64,000 nucleotides of DNA, taken from positions 90,501,007-90,565,006 of the forward strand of contig OY992536.1 in assembly GCA_963921195.1 (NCBI GenBank), written 5' to 3'. Each line of letters starts with the position of its first letter. Positions within the stretch are counted from its first letter, which is position 1. Source of the stretch: Pegoplata infirma. Its lineage: Eukaryota > Arthropoda > Insecta > Diptera > Anthomyiidae. The notes under the pieces were generated by a model that did not search any database, was not told where the DNA came from, and worked only from the letters and a program-made list of their open reading frames with translations. This document shows, piece by piece, positions 31,873 to 42,546 of this stretch. The translations under genes were made by a program, and so were the position numbers.

Positions 31873-33905
31873 GGGGCATTCCATGCCAAATCACTCACTT
31901 TTAGGCCCGACCCCCTTCGATTAATTTTATTTTTGGATATGTTTTAGTACGTATTAAATGCAACTTCCAGCCAAATTTTCAGCCTTTTATACCAAGGTGG
32001 TGTTGAGTAATCAATTTTTCAAAATGGCGATTTTTTCCAAAAAATGAAAAAATTTAAATTTTCAATCAATTTTGACCAGTAAAAAATATAGATATATTAA
32101 AAAAAGATGGACAACATTTTGTTGGTAGTTAAATGTAGTTTTAGAAAAAAAAATATGAAAAATTATTCGAAGTAACTATCACTTGTTTTTTATCGTATAA
32201 AAATTAAAATCGACTTTTTGAAAAAGTCCGAAACCTTCGATTTTTTTTTAAAAATGTCAAAAAATTCTACTCTAAATTACGCAACTTTTAAGTCATAATT
32301 CGAGATGTGATCGTAATTCGTTATATTTTTATTCAAATTTTGAAAATTGCACTTTTTTTTTTTTGACTCTGGTTTATTTTATATGGTGCTCCAAAAAAAA
32401 TAATTTGGTAAATATTGACCGTAACTTCCCCTAGATATATTAACTTGGGTGTAAAAATACGTCTCAGAAAATTTTAGGATGATCGGACATGGGTAAGGCG
32501 TGCCGCATCGGCTTTGAAGTTTGAAAATCGGATTACATGGGAAAATATGCATTTTTTTCTGTTTTCTTAATTTTTTTGGTATTTTAAGTTAATTTTGAAT
32601 TCAAATGGTTACAGAATTGAAATGTAGAGTAAAATGTCTCTCTATTAAGGTCATAAAAACCGAAATCGGTTTAAAATCAGCCAAGTTATTACAACTTCCC
32701 CAGGCATCTAACGTGTGGCAGACAACTTGATTAATCAATACAATCCGATTTTTGAAATTCATTGAAATTTTCTACTGTAATAACATTTTTTTATTCTTCA
32801 AGTTCAAATGTTATTAGATGACAAGTATTTTTCATATTGTGTTTTGCTAACATTTTTTAAATTAGTGCTAAAAATGCCTGCATTTTCCACACCCTTTTGA
32901 AATCTCTATTTTAAAAAAAAAAATATTTTTTTTGTTTTAAAATTTGGAAAAGTCAAAAAAATATTACACTGAAACATGAATAATGAAAAAATGTTATTAC
33001 AGTAGAAAATTTCAATAAATTTAAAAAAAGGGCCTCGTATTTTTTAATCAAGTTGTATGGCACACGCTAGATGCCTGGGGAAGTTGTAATAACTTGGCTG
33101 ATTTTCAACCGATTTTAGTTTTTAGTACCTTATTAGAAAGGCATTTTACACCACATCATAATTCTGTAATCACTTGAATTAAAACTTAACTTAAAATACC
33201 AAAGAAATTGCGAAAACAGAAAAAAAATCATATTTTTCCTTGTAATCCGTTTTTTAAACTTCAAGGACCATGCTAAGCGCCTTACACATGTCCGATCGTC
33301 CCAAATTTTTGTGAGACGTATATTTACCTCCAAATGAATATATTTAGGGTAAGTTAGGGTCAGTATCTACCATTTTTTTTTTTTTGGAGCTCCATATAAA
33401 ATAAATCAGAGCCAAAACATAAAAGGTGCAATTTTAAAAATTAAAAAAAATATAGAAAGAATTGTGATCACATCTCGAGTTATGGCTTAAAAGTTGCATA
33501 ATTTAGAGTAGAATTCTTTTAGTTTTTTACAAAAAAATCGAAGGTTTCGGACTTTTTCAAAAAGTCGATTTTAATTTTTAACCGTCAAAAAATAAGTGAT
33601 AATTACTTCGAATAATTTTTTCAAATTTTTTTTCTAAAACTACATTTAAATACCAACAAAACGTTGTCCAACTTTTTTTAAAATATCTATATTTTTTACT
33701 GGTCAAAATTGATTGAAAATTTAAATTTTTTCATTTTTTGGAAAAAATCGCCATTTTGAAAAATTGATTACTCAACACCACCTTGGTATAAAAGGCTGAA
33801 AATTTGGCTGCAAGTTTCATTTAATACGTACTAAAACATATCCAAAAATAAAATTAATCGAAGGGGGTCGGGCCTAAAAGTGAGTGATTTGGCATGGAAT
33901 GCCCC
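31873..33905. mobile_element. 2.0 kb palindromic element, GGGGCATTCC ends, ATAT duplication
   Basis: Ends GGGGCATTCCATGCCAAATC and GATTTGGCATGGAATGCCCC. Inverted arms of about 0.93 kb each (31873 to about 32800, about 32975 to 33905) surround a spacer of roughly 170 bases. Intact sister repeats read GAATATATATACTTT; here the sequence is GAATATATAT|element|ATATACTTT, so 4 bp (ATAT) were duplicated. No transposase frame. Superfamily not assigned; Sola-like and Chapaev-like elements also make 4 bp duplications. Confidence 0.88.
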
Positions 33906-34000
33906 ATATACTTTATGGGGTGCCAGACCGATATTTCGATGAGTTACAAACGGAATGACAAACTTATATATACCCTCTATCACTAAGTGGAGGGTATAAA
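33906..34000 (+). repeat. Dispersed GGGTATAAA-type repeat, split copy, right part
   Basis: Resumes with ATATACTTTATGGGGTGCCA and ends with the CCCTC...GAGGGTATAAAA hairpin. Confidence 0.85.
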
Positions 34001-34732
34001 AAAATGACCGCCTGGCATGAATAAAATAATTAAAAAAATGTTGAAAATAAATATACGGACTTAATGTTTTAAAACTATAGGAGTTGTTGTATTTATAAAA
34101 AAATATATTTTTTAAAAAACTTGCAAAAAAAATTTTAGGTTAAAAGAAAAAAAATATTTTAACTGTAACAGTATTACATTTATTGGACAGCCTTGCTTCT
34201 TTTTGTTCAAGTGAACTGAAATAAGTAAATTGGAACACGAAATTAAAAAATTTAGTGACTTTTAATCAAAGGACCCATGTGAGCTGACCAATAGCGGGCT
34301 GGCTGCCTGCTTTCCTAACATAACCTACATTTTGAGATATCTGCGTGTTAAATAAACAACGTTTTTTTTTTAAATTAGTCCGTGTTTCAACTTGTTCAAA
34401 AGAATAATTTTTAAGATACCTATGGAACAGTTGTTTTTCAAGCCCCTCCCACTCTAAAATCTTCTGACCACTCCAAAGTAAAAAGTAAACAAGACTAAGG
34501 TAGGACTTCTAATCGATTATCGAATTTTTATAAATTTTGGAGCTATTTCGGTAAGCTAGTTATGTTCTAATACTTTACAAAAATTGTGAAATACTTTTAA
34601 TACGTATTAAATAAATTATAACTATTGTTTATAAAATATATGTATAAAAAAAGAATAACATATTAAAAGGCAAAAGTAAATATAACTGATACAAACAATG
34701 TTTTTTTTGTAAAAAAAAAAAATTATCATTAC
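34001..34732. other. AT-rich stretch; intron side of the candidate gene
   Basis: No exon or repeat is clear. If the acidic exon at 34733 is real, this is its intron on the - strand. GTAATGATAATT directly follows the exon on that strand. Confidence 0.35.
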
Positions 34733-35146
34733 CTCACTGCCACTTGATGAATGATCTGAAATTCCAACATCTAAAACATTAACACGGCGACCACCACGTC
34801 GTAGAAGACGGGATGCATTACGCTGAAACTCATCAGAGTCTTCATCGTCGTCATCATTGTAGTTTTTGTTTTTATTTAAATTTTGCCGGTTACGAAGTCG
34901 TACTGAGCACGAGGGACCAGCAATATCATCAAGGTCATTGCCATTATCATTGTTAGTTCTGACGTCATCATCTTCACCATCGCTCGAGCGATCTGAAGCT
35001 GAAGTTGAGTCTTCGTCAGAATCATCAAATTCAATACGCATAACAATACGACGTTTTCTTTTTTGATCTTGACGGTTTTGTTGACGACTTCTACTACCCG
35101 ATGGTCGGGAATTCATATCACTACAATCACTGGAATCGTCAGACAT
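34733..35146 (-). CDS. Candidate first coding exon of an acidic Ser/Asp-rich protein
   Basis: 138 codons from ATG at 35146 in a good fly start context (AAAAATG) to a donor GAG|GTAATG, phase 0. The product begins MSDDSSDCSDMNSRPSGSRS, has a basic patch (QDQKRKRRIVMR) like a nuclear localisation signal, then alternating acidic and Ser runs (FDDSDEDSTSASDRSS, DDDDEDSDE) and a Gly-Arg patch (LLRRGGRR). This suggests a disordered nuclear N terminus. Reading past the donor gives a hydrophobic AT-driven tail that is surely intronic. No family is recognised, and no further exons were found in the repeats to the left. It may also be a fragment of a duplicated gene. Confidence concerns coding status, not function. 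Confidence 0.5.
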
Positions 35147-36183
35147 TTTTCGACTTGCCAGTCGTTTCTTATTAACACTTCTTTTTCTATTTGTTCTCTA
35201 TTGTTGTTACATGTAGTTGTAGAAGTAGTAATTACAAATACATACAATATTAATAATAAAGCAGGAGAAATAATTACTTTTTCTTTTGTATAAAATATGC
35301 AAATAATACTACATAAATTATATTGTTTGATATTCTCTCAAAAATTTAATACTAATATTAAATAATTTATGAAAAATAAAAGAGAAGATAACTTTAAAAA
35401 TTTGCAAGCAAATTGGTAGAGAAATAAAAACACCGCTTTTTTCTATGCGGTATAATATCGACTTTTTCTTTTTTTTTTGTTCTCACTTTAAGTTTTTTTT
35501 TGCTTGTGTGCGTGGTTAGATTTGGAGTCTTCTTAAAACAGCCACGAAATGTTTAAACAATTTTTTTAGACTGTTTTAGTAGTTAAGAAAAAAATATTTT
35601 CTTAATTTATAAAAAAAAAACTTTCAATTTATTTATATAATTTTTGTATTACTAATAAGAAAAAAAGTATTCGTATATTCGTGCAATGTATGTGAAATTT
35701 TTTTTAATTAGTTTTGGTCATTTGGTACCCTCTTTTTTCAACATGGTTTTAATTCTTCGGGTTTTTTCTTTTTTTTTCAATGTTAATTCTTACAGCACTT
35801 TTCAATCCTTTTTTTCTCTATAAATACTTTATTTTTAGTACACTTTTCTATTACACTGCTTGCTTTAGTTGTTAATCTTTATTTTTTATACACTTTTATA
35901 ATTTTTTAACAAGATTTTCTAATTATTTTTTGATTAAAATAATTGTGCACTCGGTTTTTTCGCCATTTTCATTTTTTTCTTGAAGGCTTCGTAATTTTTT
36001 TTTTTGCTTGTGCACTGTGTTGATATTTAAATGTTGGTATCACTGATTTGTAGAGCTGTAGTACAGGGTTGTATTTAACAGAAATAGATTATCGAAAAAC
36101 CGAACCGTTACGTTTTCGTTTTGATAAAGTTAACCGTTTTAATATTTTCACATAGGCCTTTTTTGTTGGCAAACTTTGATTGT
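35147..36183. other. Upstream region of the candidate acidic gene; T-rich
   Basis: Long T runs on the + strand, without TIR pairs. A CACCGC...GCGGT hairpin lies at 35431-35452. It would contain the promoter and 5' UTR if the exon at 34733 is real. From 36110 a repeat (AGTTAACCGTTTTAATATTT and ACATAGGCC) begins that recurs at 42187-42230. Confidence 0.35.
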
Positions 36184-36205
36184 TAATACCATATTCGTAT
36201 ACAAT

Positions 36206-38113
36206 GGGTGGTATGAATAAAAATTAGCATTTACTTTTTACTATTTACTTTTAGGAAAGTAATTTCTTAAAGTATTTTCTTAGTTTTATATGAATAAAAC
36301 AAACTTAGCCGAAAATTCGGCTAAGTATTTTCTAACAATAAAAAATGTCAATAAAAAAAATAAACAAAAAAACAAATATGGAGTTATATTTGCACATTAA
36401 TAAAGAGCACACGCCAAAAATTGCATTTTTATTCAATATTTTTAATTTTTCAATAAAGTTAATACAACCATATACTAATATAAGGAGAAATAAAACTTTA
36501 AACGGTTTTGAAATAGGTCCTTAAATATTTTAAATCCATAAATTCTTATATACAAGAATAATCCTCGCCTTAACTTATTATTAGTGTGGCCTAAAATATT
36601 TGTCTAGCCAATTGGACTTATTTAAATTGCTTGTGTAGGGTGAAAAAAATTAAGATGCATTTAATGCATTTAACGATGGGAAAACTTTAAAATACTCTTT
36701 TATTTGTTTATGTTTTTTGTTTTTATATTTATACAATTTAGAAAATTCCGCTAAATTCCTATTTTCCGCGAAATTTAAGATTCTTACACTGAGGGAAAAA
36801 AGCATATTTAAATCAAACATTTTCGTTTTTAATTTAAAAATGCTACATTATTTTCCAAAAATTTTATTATTTATATTGAAATATGTTGATTTAAAAATAA
36901 ATATTTTTGTTTTTAAGTTGTTAACCTCTTAATTTAAAAATGAATAATCTCGTATTTATTATGCTGTCGTAAAAGCTCGTTACAAATTTGAGTTATTGCC
37001 AATTCAAATTTTCATTCTAAAAACTATATTGTTTCATTTTCAATTTGATGTCAAACAATTTTAATTTAGTTGTGAATTGACATTTCAAAATCATATGTCA
37101 AATTTTAAGATGAAAACATTTTTAATTTGAACATGTTCATTATAAAAAAAAAAATATTGCGTCATTTCTTACTTTTTGCAAAAAAAATTGTAATTTTTGT
37201 TAAAAAAAGGAATAGTCCCTAAGATATAATGAATTATATCTGTAAAGAAATAAATTTATGTTAAATATCTATAAGCGATGGTAAGTTTTAAACTTTAATG
37301 TGTTTTTTTGTTAACTAACTTAATTTTGTTATTCTTTGGTTAAAGGGCTTCTCTGGTTGTTGTCATGGAAAAAATAATTGATGAGAATTATAAACTGGAC
37401 TTTAAAATTCAATTCCCGGAAAGGAAATTTATAAAATAATTAAGTTTAATCAAGTTAAGTATAATGTGCAAGTTTTAAGTAATTTAAGTTTTTAACACAG
37501 TCAATATACTCTGCTAACAGAGTTTATCATTTTACCAGGCTACATAGACGTTTTCACATAAAAAATATCAGAAATCTTCTACAAAACTGCATACTATTTC
37601 TTTATTATTTTAAATAAATTGTTTAATATTAAAAATAAAAAAAAATGTTTTAATAAATAAAATAAAATGGTAGGGAACAACATAAAAATAAAAATATATC
37701 AACCTTAAATCAATAATTTCTCAACTTTAAATTGAAAATGAAACAACTTTGATTTTAAAACGTTAGTTTTTATTCGCCCATTTTAAAAATAAAAATAAAC
37801 ATTCTCAAATTAAGCAAAAACAAAGTTTGTTGACTTTTGTCACTGTTTTCTTTTTATTTTGAGATTGTTTCTGCTTGATTTGAAAATTTTTTTTTCTTAG
37901 TGTAGTCTACTCAAGAGCAGACTAAATTTTTTGAAGACAATACTTAAGTTTTTTTGCTTTTATTCATATCAAATCAAGTATTTACTTTTTCGTGCTGAGT
38001 ATTTACTTTGTTTATTTTTTTTGGAATACCAAATCAAGTAATTTCTTAAAATCAAAATAATTTAGCAAACCGTATAAGCATTTAGTAAATGCTAGTTTTT
38101 ATTCATACCACCC
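36206..38113. mobile_element. Harbinger-like TIR element, GGGTGGTATGAATAAAAA ends
   Basis: Ends GGGTGGTATGAATAAAAAT and TTTTTATTCATACCACCC. AAT is on both sides (36203-36205, 38114-38116), and copy 2 of the surrounding MITE reads CATACAATGTTTAAA with one AAT, so the duplication is 3 bp. The inside is AT-rich, with repeated AAGTAATTTCTTAAA and another nested element (36787). No transposase. Confidence 0.85.
36787..37902. mobile_element. Tc1/mariner-like MITE, CACTGAGGGAAAAAA ends
   Basis: Left CACTGAGGGAAAAAAG and right TTTTTTTTTCTTAGTG are imperfect inverted ends; TA lies on both sides. The interior is built from AATTTAAAAATG-like repeats in both orientations. A 71-codon frame inside is chance. 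Confidence 0.75.
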
Positions 38114-38380
38114 AATGTATAAAACATCGTTTAACTTTTGTGTTTAAAATTAAACGAAAGTGTTCGCATTGCCAGTAGTTTAAAAAAGCATCCGCTTCTC
38201 TTCCTGTTCGTTTAGCAGCGGCTGTTTTTTTGATGACAACTTAACACAGGGTTGTTATTTCGTGTTTCCGAGATGTTTTGGAAATGTTTTCGAGATGTTT
38301 AAAATTAAACGATGTTTTGTTTTGAATGTATGGGAAAACACATGTTTAAATTTAAACATGCCAATGTGAATATGGTATAA

Positions 38381-38660
38381 TACCATATTCGCATACAATG
38401 TTTAAAACATCGTTTAACTTTTGTGTTTAAAATTAAACGAAAGTGTTCGCATTACCAGTAGTTTAAAAAAGCATCCGCTTCTCTTCTGGTTCGTTTTGCA
38501 GCGGCTGTTTTTTTGATGAGAACTTAACACAGGGTTGTTATTTCGTGTTTCCGAGATGTTTTGGAAATGTTTTCGAGATGTTTAAAATTAAACGATGTTT
38601 TGTTTTGAATGTATGGGAAAACACATGTTTAAATTTAAACTTGCCAATGTGAATATGGTA
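38381..38660. mobile_element. Harbinger-like MITE, copy 2 (280 bp, tandem to copy 1)
   Basis: Ends TACCATATTCGCATACAAT and GCCAATGTGAATATGGTA. TAA lies before (shared with copy 1) and after (38661-38663). Differs from copy 1 at only a few bases, e.g. CTTCTGGTTCGTTTTGC against CTTCCTGTTCGTTTAGC. A second insertion into the duplicated TAA, or a tandem duplication, explains the arrangement. Confidence 0.85.
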
Positions 38661-39125
38661 TAACATGCATCAAATCGAAAAAAACGACACGTTAACTTAC
38701 ATAAATTTCTCAATTAAATTTAGCGTCGTTTGGAATAGTTTTGTAAAATATTACACATTTTCGATGAAATATTGATAAAATTAGTTTATTTAATACAATT
38801 TAGCAACACAAAAACATTTATGTTTTTTTATTAATACCAAAGAGAGCCATTAACAATAAGATAATCATTTACAATGTACACGCAAAAAAAAACTGTGTCC
38901 GATTGAGCAATCCTACTTGGTAAAATTTTTTTCATACCAAACAATTTTTTACCAAATTTTTGCTAAAATTATGCTTGTCGATGTTAAAGTATCATAATTA
39001 ATTTTTTATGTAAAATAACCAAGTAGCTTGCACAATAACGCAAATTACTTGCAGAAAAATTTATCGAAAGAAAACAACAACAAAAAAAAAATAAATACAG
39101 ACCACCATTTTCATTTTGTATTTTA

Positions 39126-39288
39126 GTGTGCAATTACAATTCTGGCGTTGGCTTTGAACTTTGCTTGTCTCAATACATTTTGTGTGTAGAGCAAAATTCA
39201 AAGCCAACGCTGGCGTTTTTTGCTCTACATACCAAACGTATGGGAAAAAGCAAAATTCAAAGCCAACGCCAGAATTGTAATTGTACAC
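39126..39288. mobile_element. 163 bp Harbinger-like MITE, TTA duplication
   Basis: Arms carry CAATTACAATTCTGGCGTTG and its complement, and an inner third copy of AAAGCCAACGC. TTA lies on both sides (39123-39125, 39289-39291). Almost fully self-complementary. Overlapping frames on both strands are a by-product. Confidence 0.85.
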
Positions 39289-39439
39289 TTAGTGTGTGGT
39301 TCGTTTAATTTTTTGTGTTATAAAAACGTAAAAAGGAATTGATAAATAAAATTAAAATAAATTAATAAATAAAAATAAATAATAAGTTTTTTAAAAGATA
39401 AATAAATGTAAGATAAAAGAATGCTAAAGTTAATTTTGC

Positions 39440-39860
39440 TGTCATAACTTAAAACACCATTCATTCAGCAAAACCAATGGAGTCCCAATCGTATGTTTCG
39501 ATTAATTACAAATGGAATGATAAAGTGAGTATACCCCCATTCCAAAGACACCCATGAGGTTTAATAGATTTTTAGTTAAAAATTAGTGTTTGGTAATAAT
39601 TTACTACTTTTACAGGGTACTGGTAAATAAATTTTTGAAGCTGTGGCGAATCCTTCACTACAATAAAGAGCGTGGGCACCAGTCCTGCCTTTAGTTATAA
39701 AATTTAAACATAAAAACTCATTTATATAGCAAAGCCAATGGAGTCCAGACCTGTTTTGATGAGTTGCAAATGGAATGACAAAGTGTTCCTCCATACCAAG
39801 AGACCAATGGGATTAACTAGGTTTTTAAATTAAACATTTGTGTTTTGTAATAATTTTCTA
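39440..39860. repeat. Tandem pair of decayed repeat fragments
   Basis: CAATGGAGTCC, ATTACAAATGGAATGA(T)AAAGTG and CC(A/C)ATG(A)GG blocks occur at about 39475-39570 and 39735-39830. They are diverged 3' ends of the GGGTATAAA-type repeat, duplicated head to tail about 260 bp apart. Confidence 0.6.
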
Positions 39861-40123
39861 TAAAATAAATAAATTCGTGAAGCTATAGCGGATCCTTCAC
39901 TTCAAGAAAAAGCGCAGGCAGCAGTCACTGGAGAAAATTGTACAAAAAGGGCCAGTTGGTCGGTGGTAAATTAAATCTTACACAAGATTTATTATTTTAA
40001 TATTGTGTGAAAATTTTAAATTCAACAAATATAAAAATTTTTACAAAATAATAATAATTTTGGTATATATCGCCATATTTCTTTTGGTATATTTTACCAA
40101 GTTTTTGCTTAAATAGCATAAGC

Positions 40124-40400
40124 ATTTTCTTAAAAATTTTGTACATAAGCGTTTTGACTAAATTACGAAAACTACTTCGTCGGTTGTAGTTTTAGCATAT
40201 TTTTGGTAAAATTATGCCACATTTTTGCTCACTTCGACACAGATTTTTTTTGCGTGTAGAAAAATCGCATTTTAAAATTTTCCTCCCCAATTTTGTCTCA
40301 ATCGGACAACAAATACTGATGAAATGGTAAATTTTGATTCCAAAATTTGACAAAAAATCCCGAAATCCCGCGATTTTTCGGGATTTTTCCCGTGGTGCGT
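40124..40400 (+). repeat. Direct repeat shared with 51024-51300
   Basis: From GCATAAGCATTTTCT through ACTACTTCGTCGGTTGTAGT, ATGCCACATTTTTGCTCACT, GACAACAAATACTGATGAAA to CCCGAAAT(C/A)CCGCGATTTT. The block crosses the right end of the Tc1-like element at 40256. It was therefore copied together with its flank, by segmental duplication or as part of a larger element. Confidence 0.8.
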
Positions 40401-40795
40401 TACGCACCATCTACACGTGGGAGAATTTTTTCATGAAAGCAGAGATAACGTCGGCAGAGAAAAAGTTGGGAAATTTCAATATTTATCTCAATATCAAGTG
40501 GTGTGGAAAACGAGCTGCAATTATTCTTATGAAATTTCATAATTTGCAATCAGCCGTGGAATAACTATGTATGTTTTTCATCATAAATATATGTACAATC
40601 TATTATATAAGCACATACATTTGTTTATACACTTATTTTTAATTGTTTTATTTTATTTTTCCTTGTTTCGACGCCATTTATACAAAAAAAACAATTGTAA
40701 ACATATAAATATAAGTGAATTTGACACTTGATCTCAAGAGATTGTTGTTATGAGATTTTTCATGACAACTATCTGATGAGATCAAATACTGAGAC
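40401..40795. other. AT-rich stretch, nothing recognised
   Basis: Includes a 76-codon frame (40334-40564) without family features. CACTTGATCTCAAGAGATTG at 40728 holds a short palindrome. No supported gene. Confidence 0.35.
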
Positions 40796-40798
40796 TAA

Positions 40799-42087
40799 GG
40801 GCGGATTTTGCAGTCAGCACTAAGTGGTGACTTAAGCTAAGAAATTTCTTAAATCCAAAAAACTATTTTATAAAATCTACTTAAGTAAAACTTAAGTCAT
40901 CTATTATAATAACTTAAGTTTTACTTAAGTAATTTATTTTGATTTGACAATTTAAAAAAAAAATACAAAACAAAATTCAATTAATAATAAAAACATACAA
41001 AAAAAAAAAAAATCCAACAATTGCTCTTCTTTTCCTTTAAAATCTCCATCCGAAACTCTCAAATTCAAGGTATTACCATCAAATTTCAAGATATTTCCAT
41101 CATATCGAAAAAAATAATTAAATAAATAAAAATCTGTAAGGAATTTGAGATTGGCGGAAATGACCCATCAAATGGATAACATCCAATCTTTTTCCTCAAG
41201 ATTTTGTTGAAAATAATAAAAACGTTTGTTGGTGTAGAAATCCGAAGTCAATCGGATAGATAATTTTTCAATGATGACCCTAGCGCCTTGGTCGTTTTGG
41301 TTCTAACAAGACCCAAGGCAGATAATTGTATTGGAATAGAAGAGCAATTGAGTGATGTGATGAGTATGTGATGAAGATTGTAATTACTCAAATTATTTGT
41401 CCCAGACCCACATTTTAGAATACTGATCTACTGTTCGTCCGTCTGATTGTCCATGTATCGTTGAAAATGTGTCCGTGAAAAGGTTGCTGTTATTTCCAAC
41501 AAGAATTAAGATTACCGGTTATGTTACCCACTTGATGGACCCTATCCAAAGCTTTAACATTTCTTAAACATTATTTTTTTTTATGGTAATATCACTCAAT
41601 TTTATAGAAATACCTTTTATTTAAGAGTGGCGGAGATTTCCTATCAAATAGGTAACATAATCGTAATCGAAAAGTTTTGGTGGAAATAACAGCAACATTT
41701 TCATGGAGACGTTTGTTGGTGTGCAAATCCAAAGTAAAGCGGGTGGAGTATTTTTTAATGATGCCCTTAGCCGCGTTCTAAAATGTTAAGGTTCTAACAA
41801 TACCCACGGTGAAAGATTTTAACGGAAAATAACAGCATTTGTGCGATTTTTCGTTATTTTACATAATTTTTGTTTTGTATATTTTTATTATTTTATTTTT
41901 TTGTATTCTTTTTGAATTGTCAAATCAAAATAAATACCTTGTGTTACCATATTTTTAGCATATTTTCTTTTTAACTTAAGTACAAACCGAAAAATCGAAT
42001 TTAACTTAAGTAATAAAAAATACTTAAATAAATCTTAACTAAGATTTTACTTAAGTTAGATCTTAGTTTAGACTGTAAAATCCGCCC
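40799..42087. mobile_element. Harbinger-like TIR element, GGGCGGATTTTG ends, 1.3 kb
   Basis: Ends GGGCGGATTTTGCAGTC and GACTGTAAAATCCGCCC, with TAA on both sides (40796-40798, 42088-42090). Subterminal CTTAAGT motifs repeat on both sides. The middle contains two versions of an ACGTTTGTTGGTGT(A/G) to GGTTCTAACAA block at about 41220 and 41715. No transposase frame. Confidence 0.88.
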
Positions 42088-42538
42088 TAATATTTAGTCC
42101 ACACCTGAGAAAAATTTCTTTGCGATTGATTTTGACGTTTCTTAATACAAATATCTCAGTGTTTCTCCCAGGTGTAGACAGCGGGTAAAGTTAACCGTTT
42201 TAATATTTTCACATAGGCCTTTTTTTCAAATCGAAAAAAACGACACGTTAACTTACACTCATAGAAATATCTTAGTAGAAAAATTAGTAAACCCATTGTA
42301 GATCAAGTTTTACAGAATAATGCCGTATTCAACAAAAAATAATGTTGATATCGTGAATAATCAGTATAGTTAGTTCAATTGTTACAATGGCGTCTACAGA
42401 ATTCAATAGATAAAACAAAAAAGAAAAAACAACCCTGTTCGTTCGTTTTTTTTATTACAACGAGTGAGTTGGCACTGATGCCAACTTTTTTGACAAAAAC
42501 CCGCTAAATCAGGAAAATAAATCTCCAAAAAACACCAG
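42088..42538. repeat. Repeat stretch (AGTTAACCGTTTTAATATTT block)
   Basis: 42187-42256 repeats sequence found at 36127-36176 joined to 38668-38697, giving the uninterrupted form of the site into which the MITE pair at 36187-38660 went. The remainder is AT-rich with no gene. Confidence 0.55.
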
Positions 42539-42546
42539 ATTCAAAA

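Larger units (their letters stand above)
36187..38377. mobile_element. Harbinger-like MITE (TACCATATTCG...), copy 1, interrupted
   Basis: Starts TACCATATTCGTATACAAT after TAA, is broken at 36205/38114 by another element, and ends GTGAATATGGTA before TAA at 38378-38380. The right part (38117-38377) is nearly identical to copy 2. A TAA duplication with mirror-image ends fits PIF/Harbinger. Confidence 0.8.
38879..40256. mobile_element. Tc1/mariner-like element, CACGCAAAAAAAA ends, 1.4 kb
   Basis: Ends CACGCAAAAAAAAACTGTGT and ACAGATTTTTTTTGCGTG with TA on both sides. Matching inner bases include TGAGCAA. Inside lie a small MITE (39126) and a duplicated old repeat fragment (39440-39860). Its right end plus flank recur at 51024-51300. 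Confidence 0.8.

Noticed and set aside
34622..34732. Extension of the acidic protein by 36 residues to the next stop
   Set aside because: The composition changes abruptly to a hydrophobic AT-encoded tail just after a GAG|GTAATG donor, so it is read as intron.
39126..39308. Overlapping frames on both strands starting M(C/Y)NYNSGVGFE
   Set aside because: They come from the inverted arms of a 163 bp MITE.
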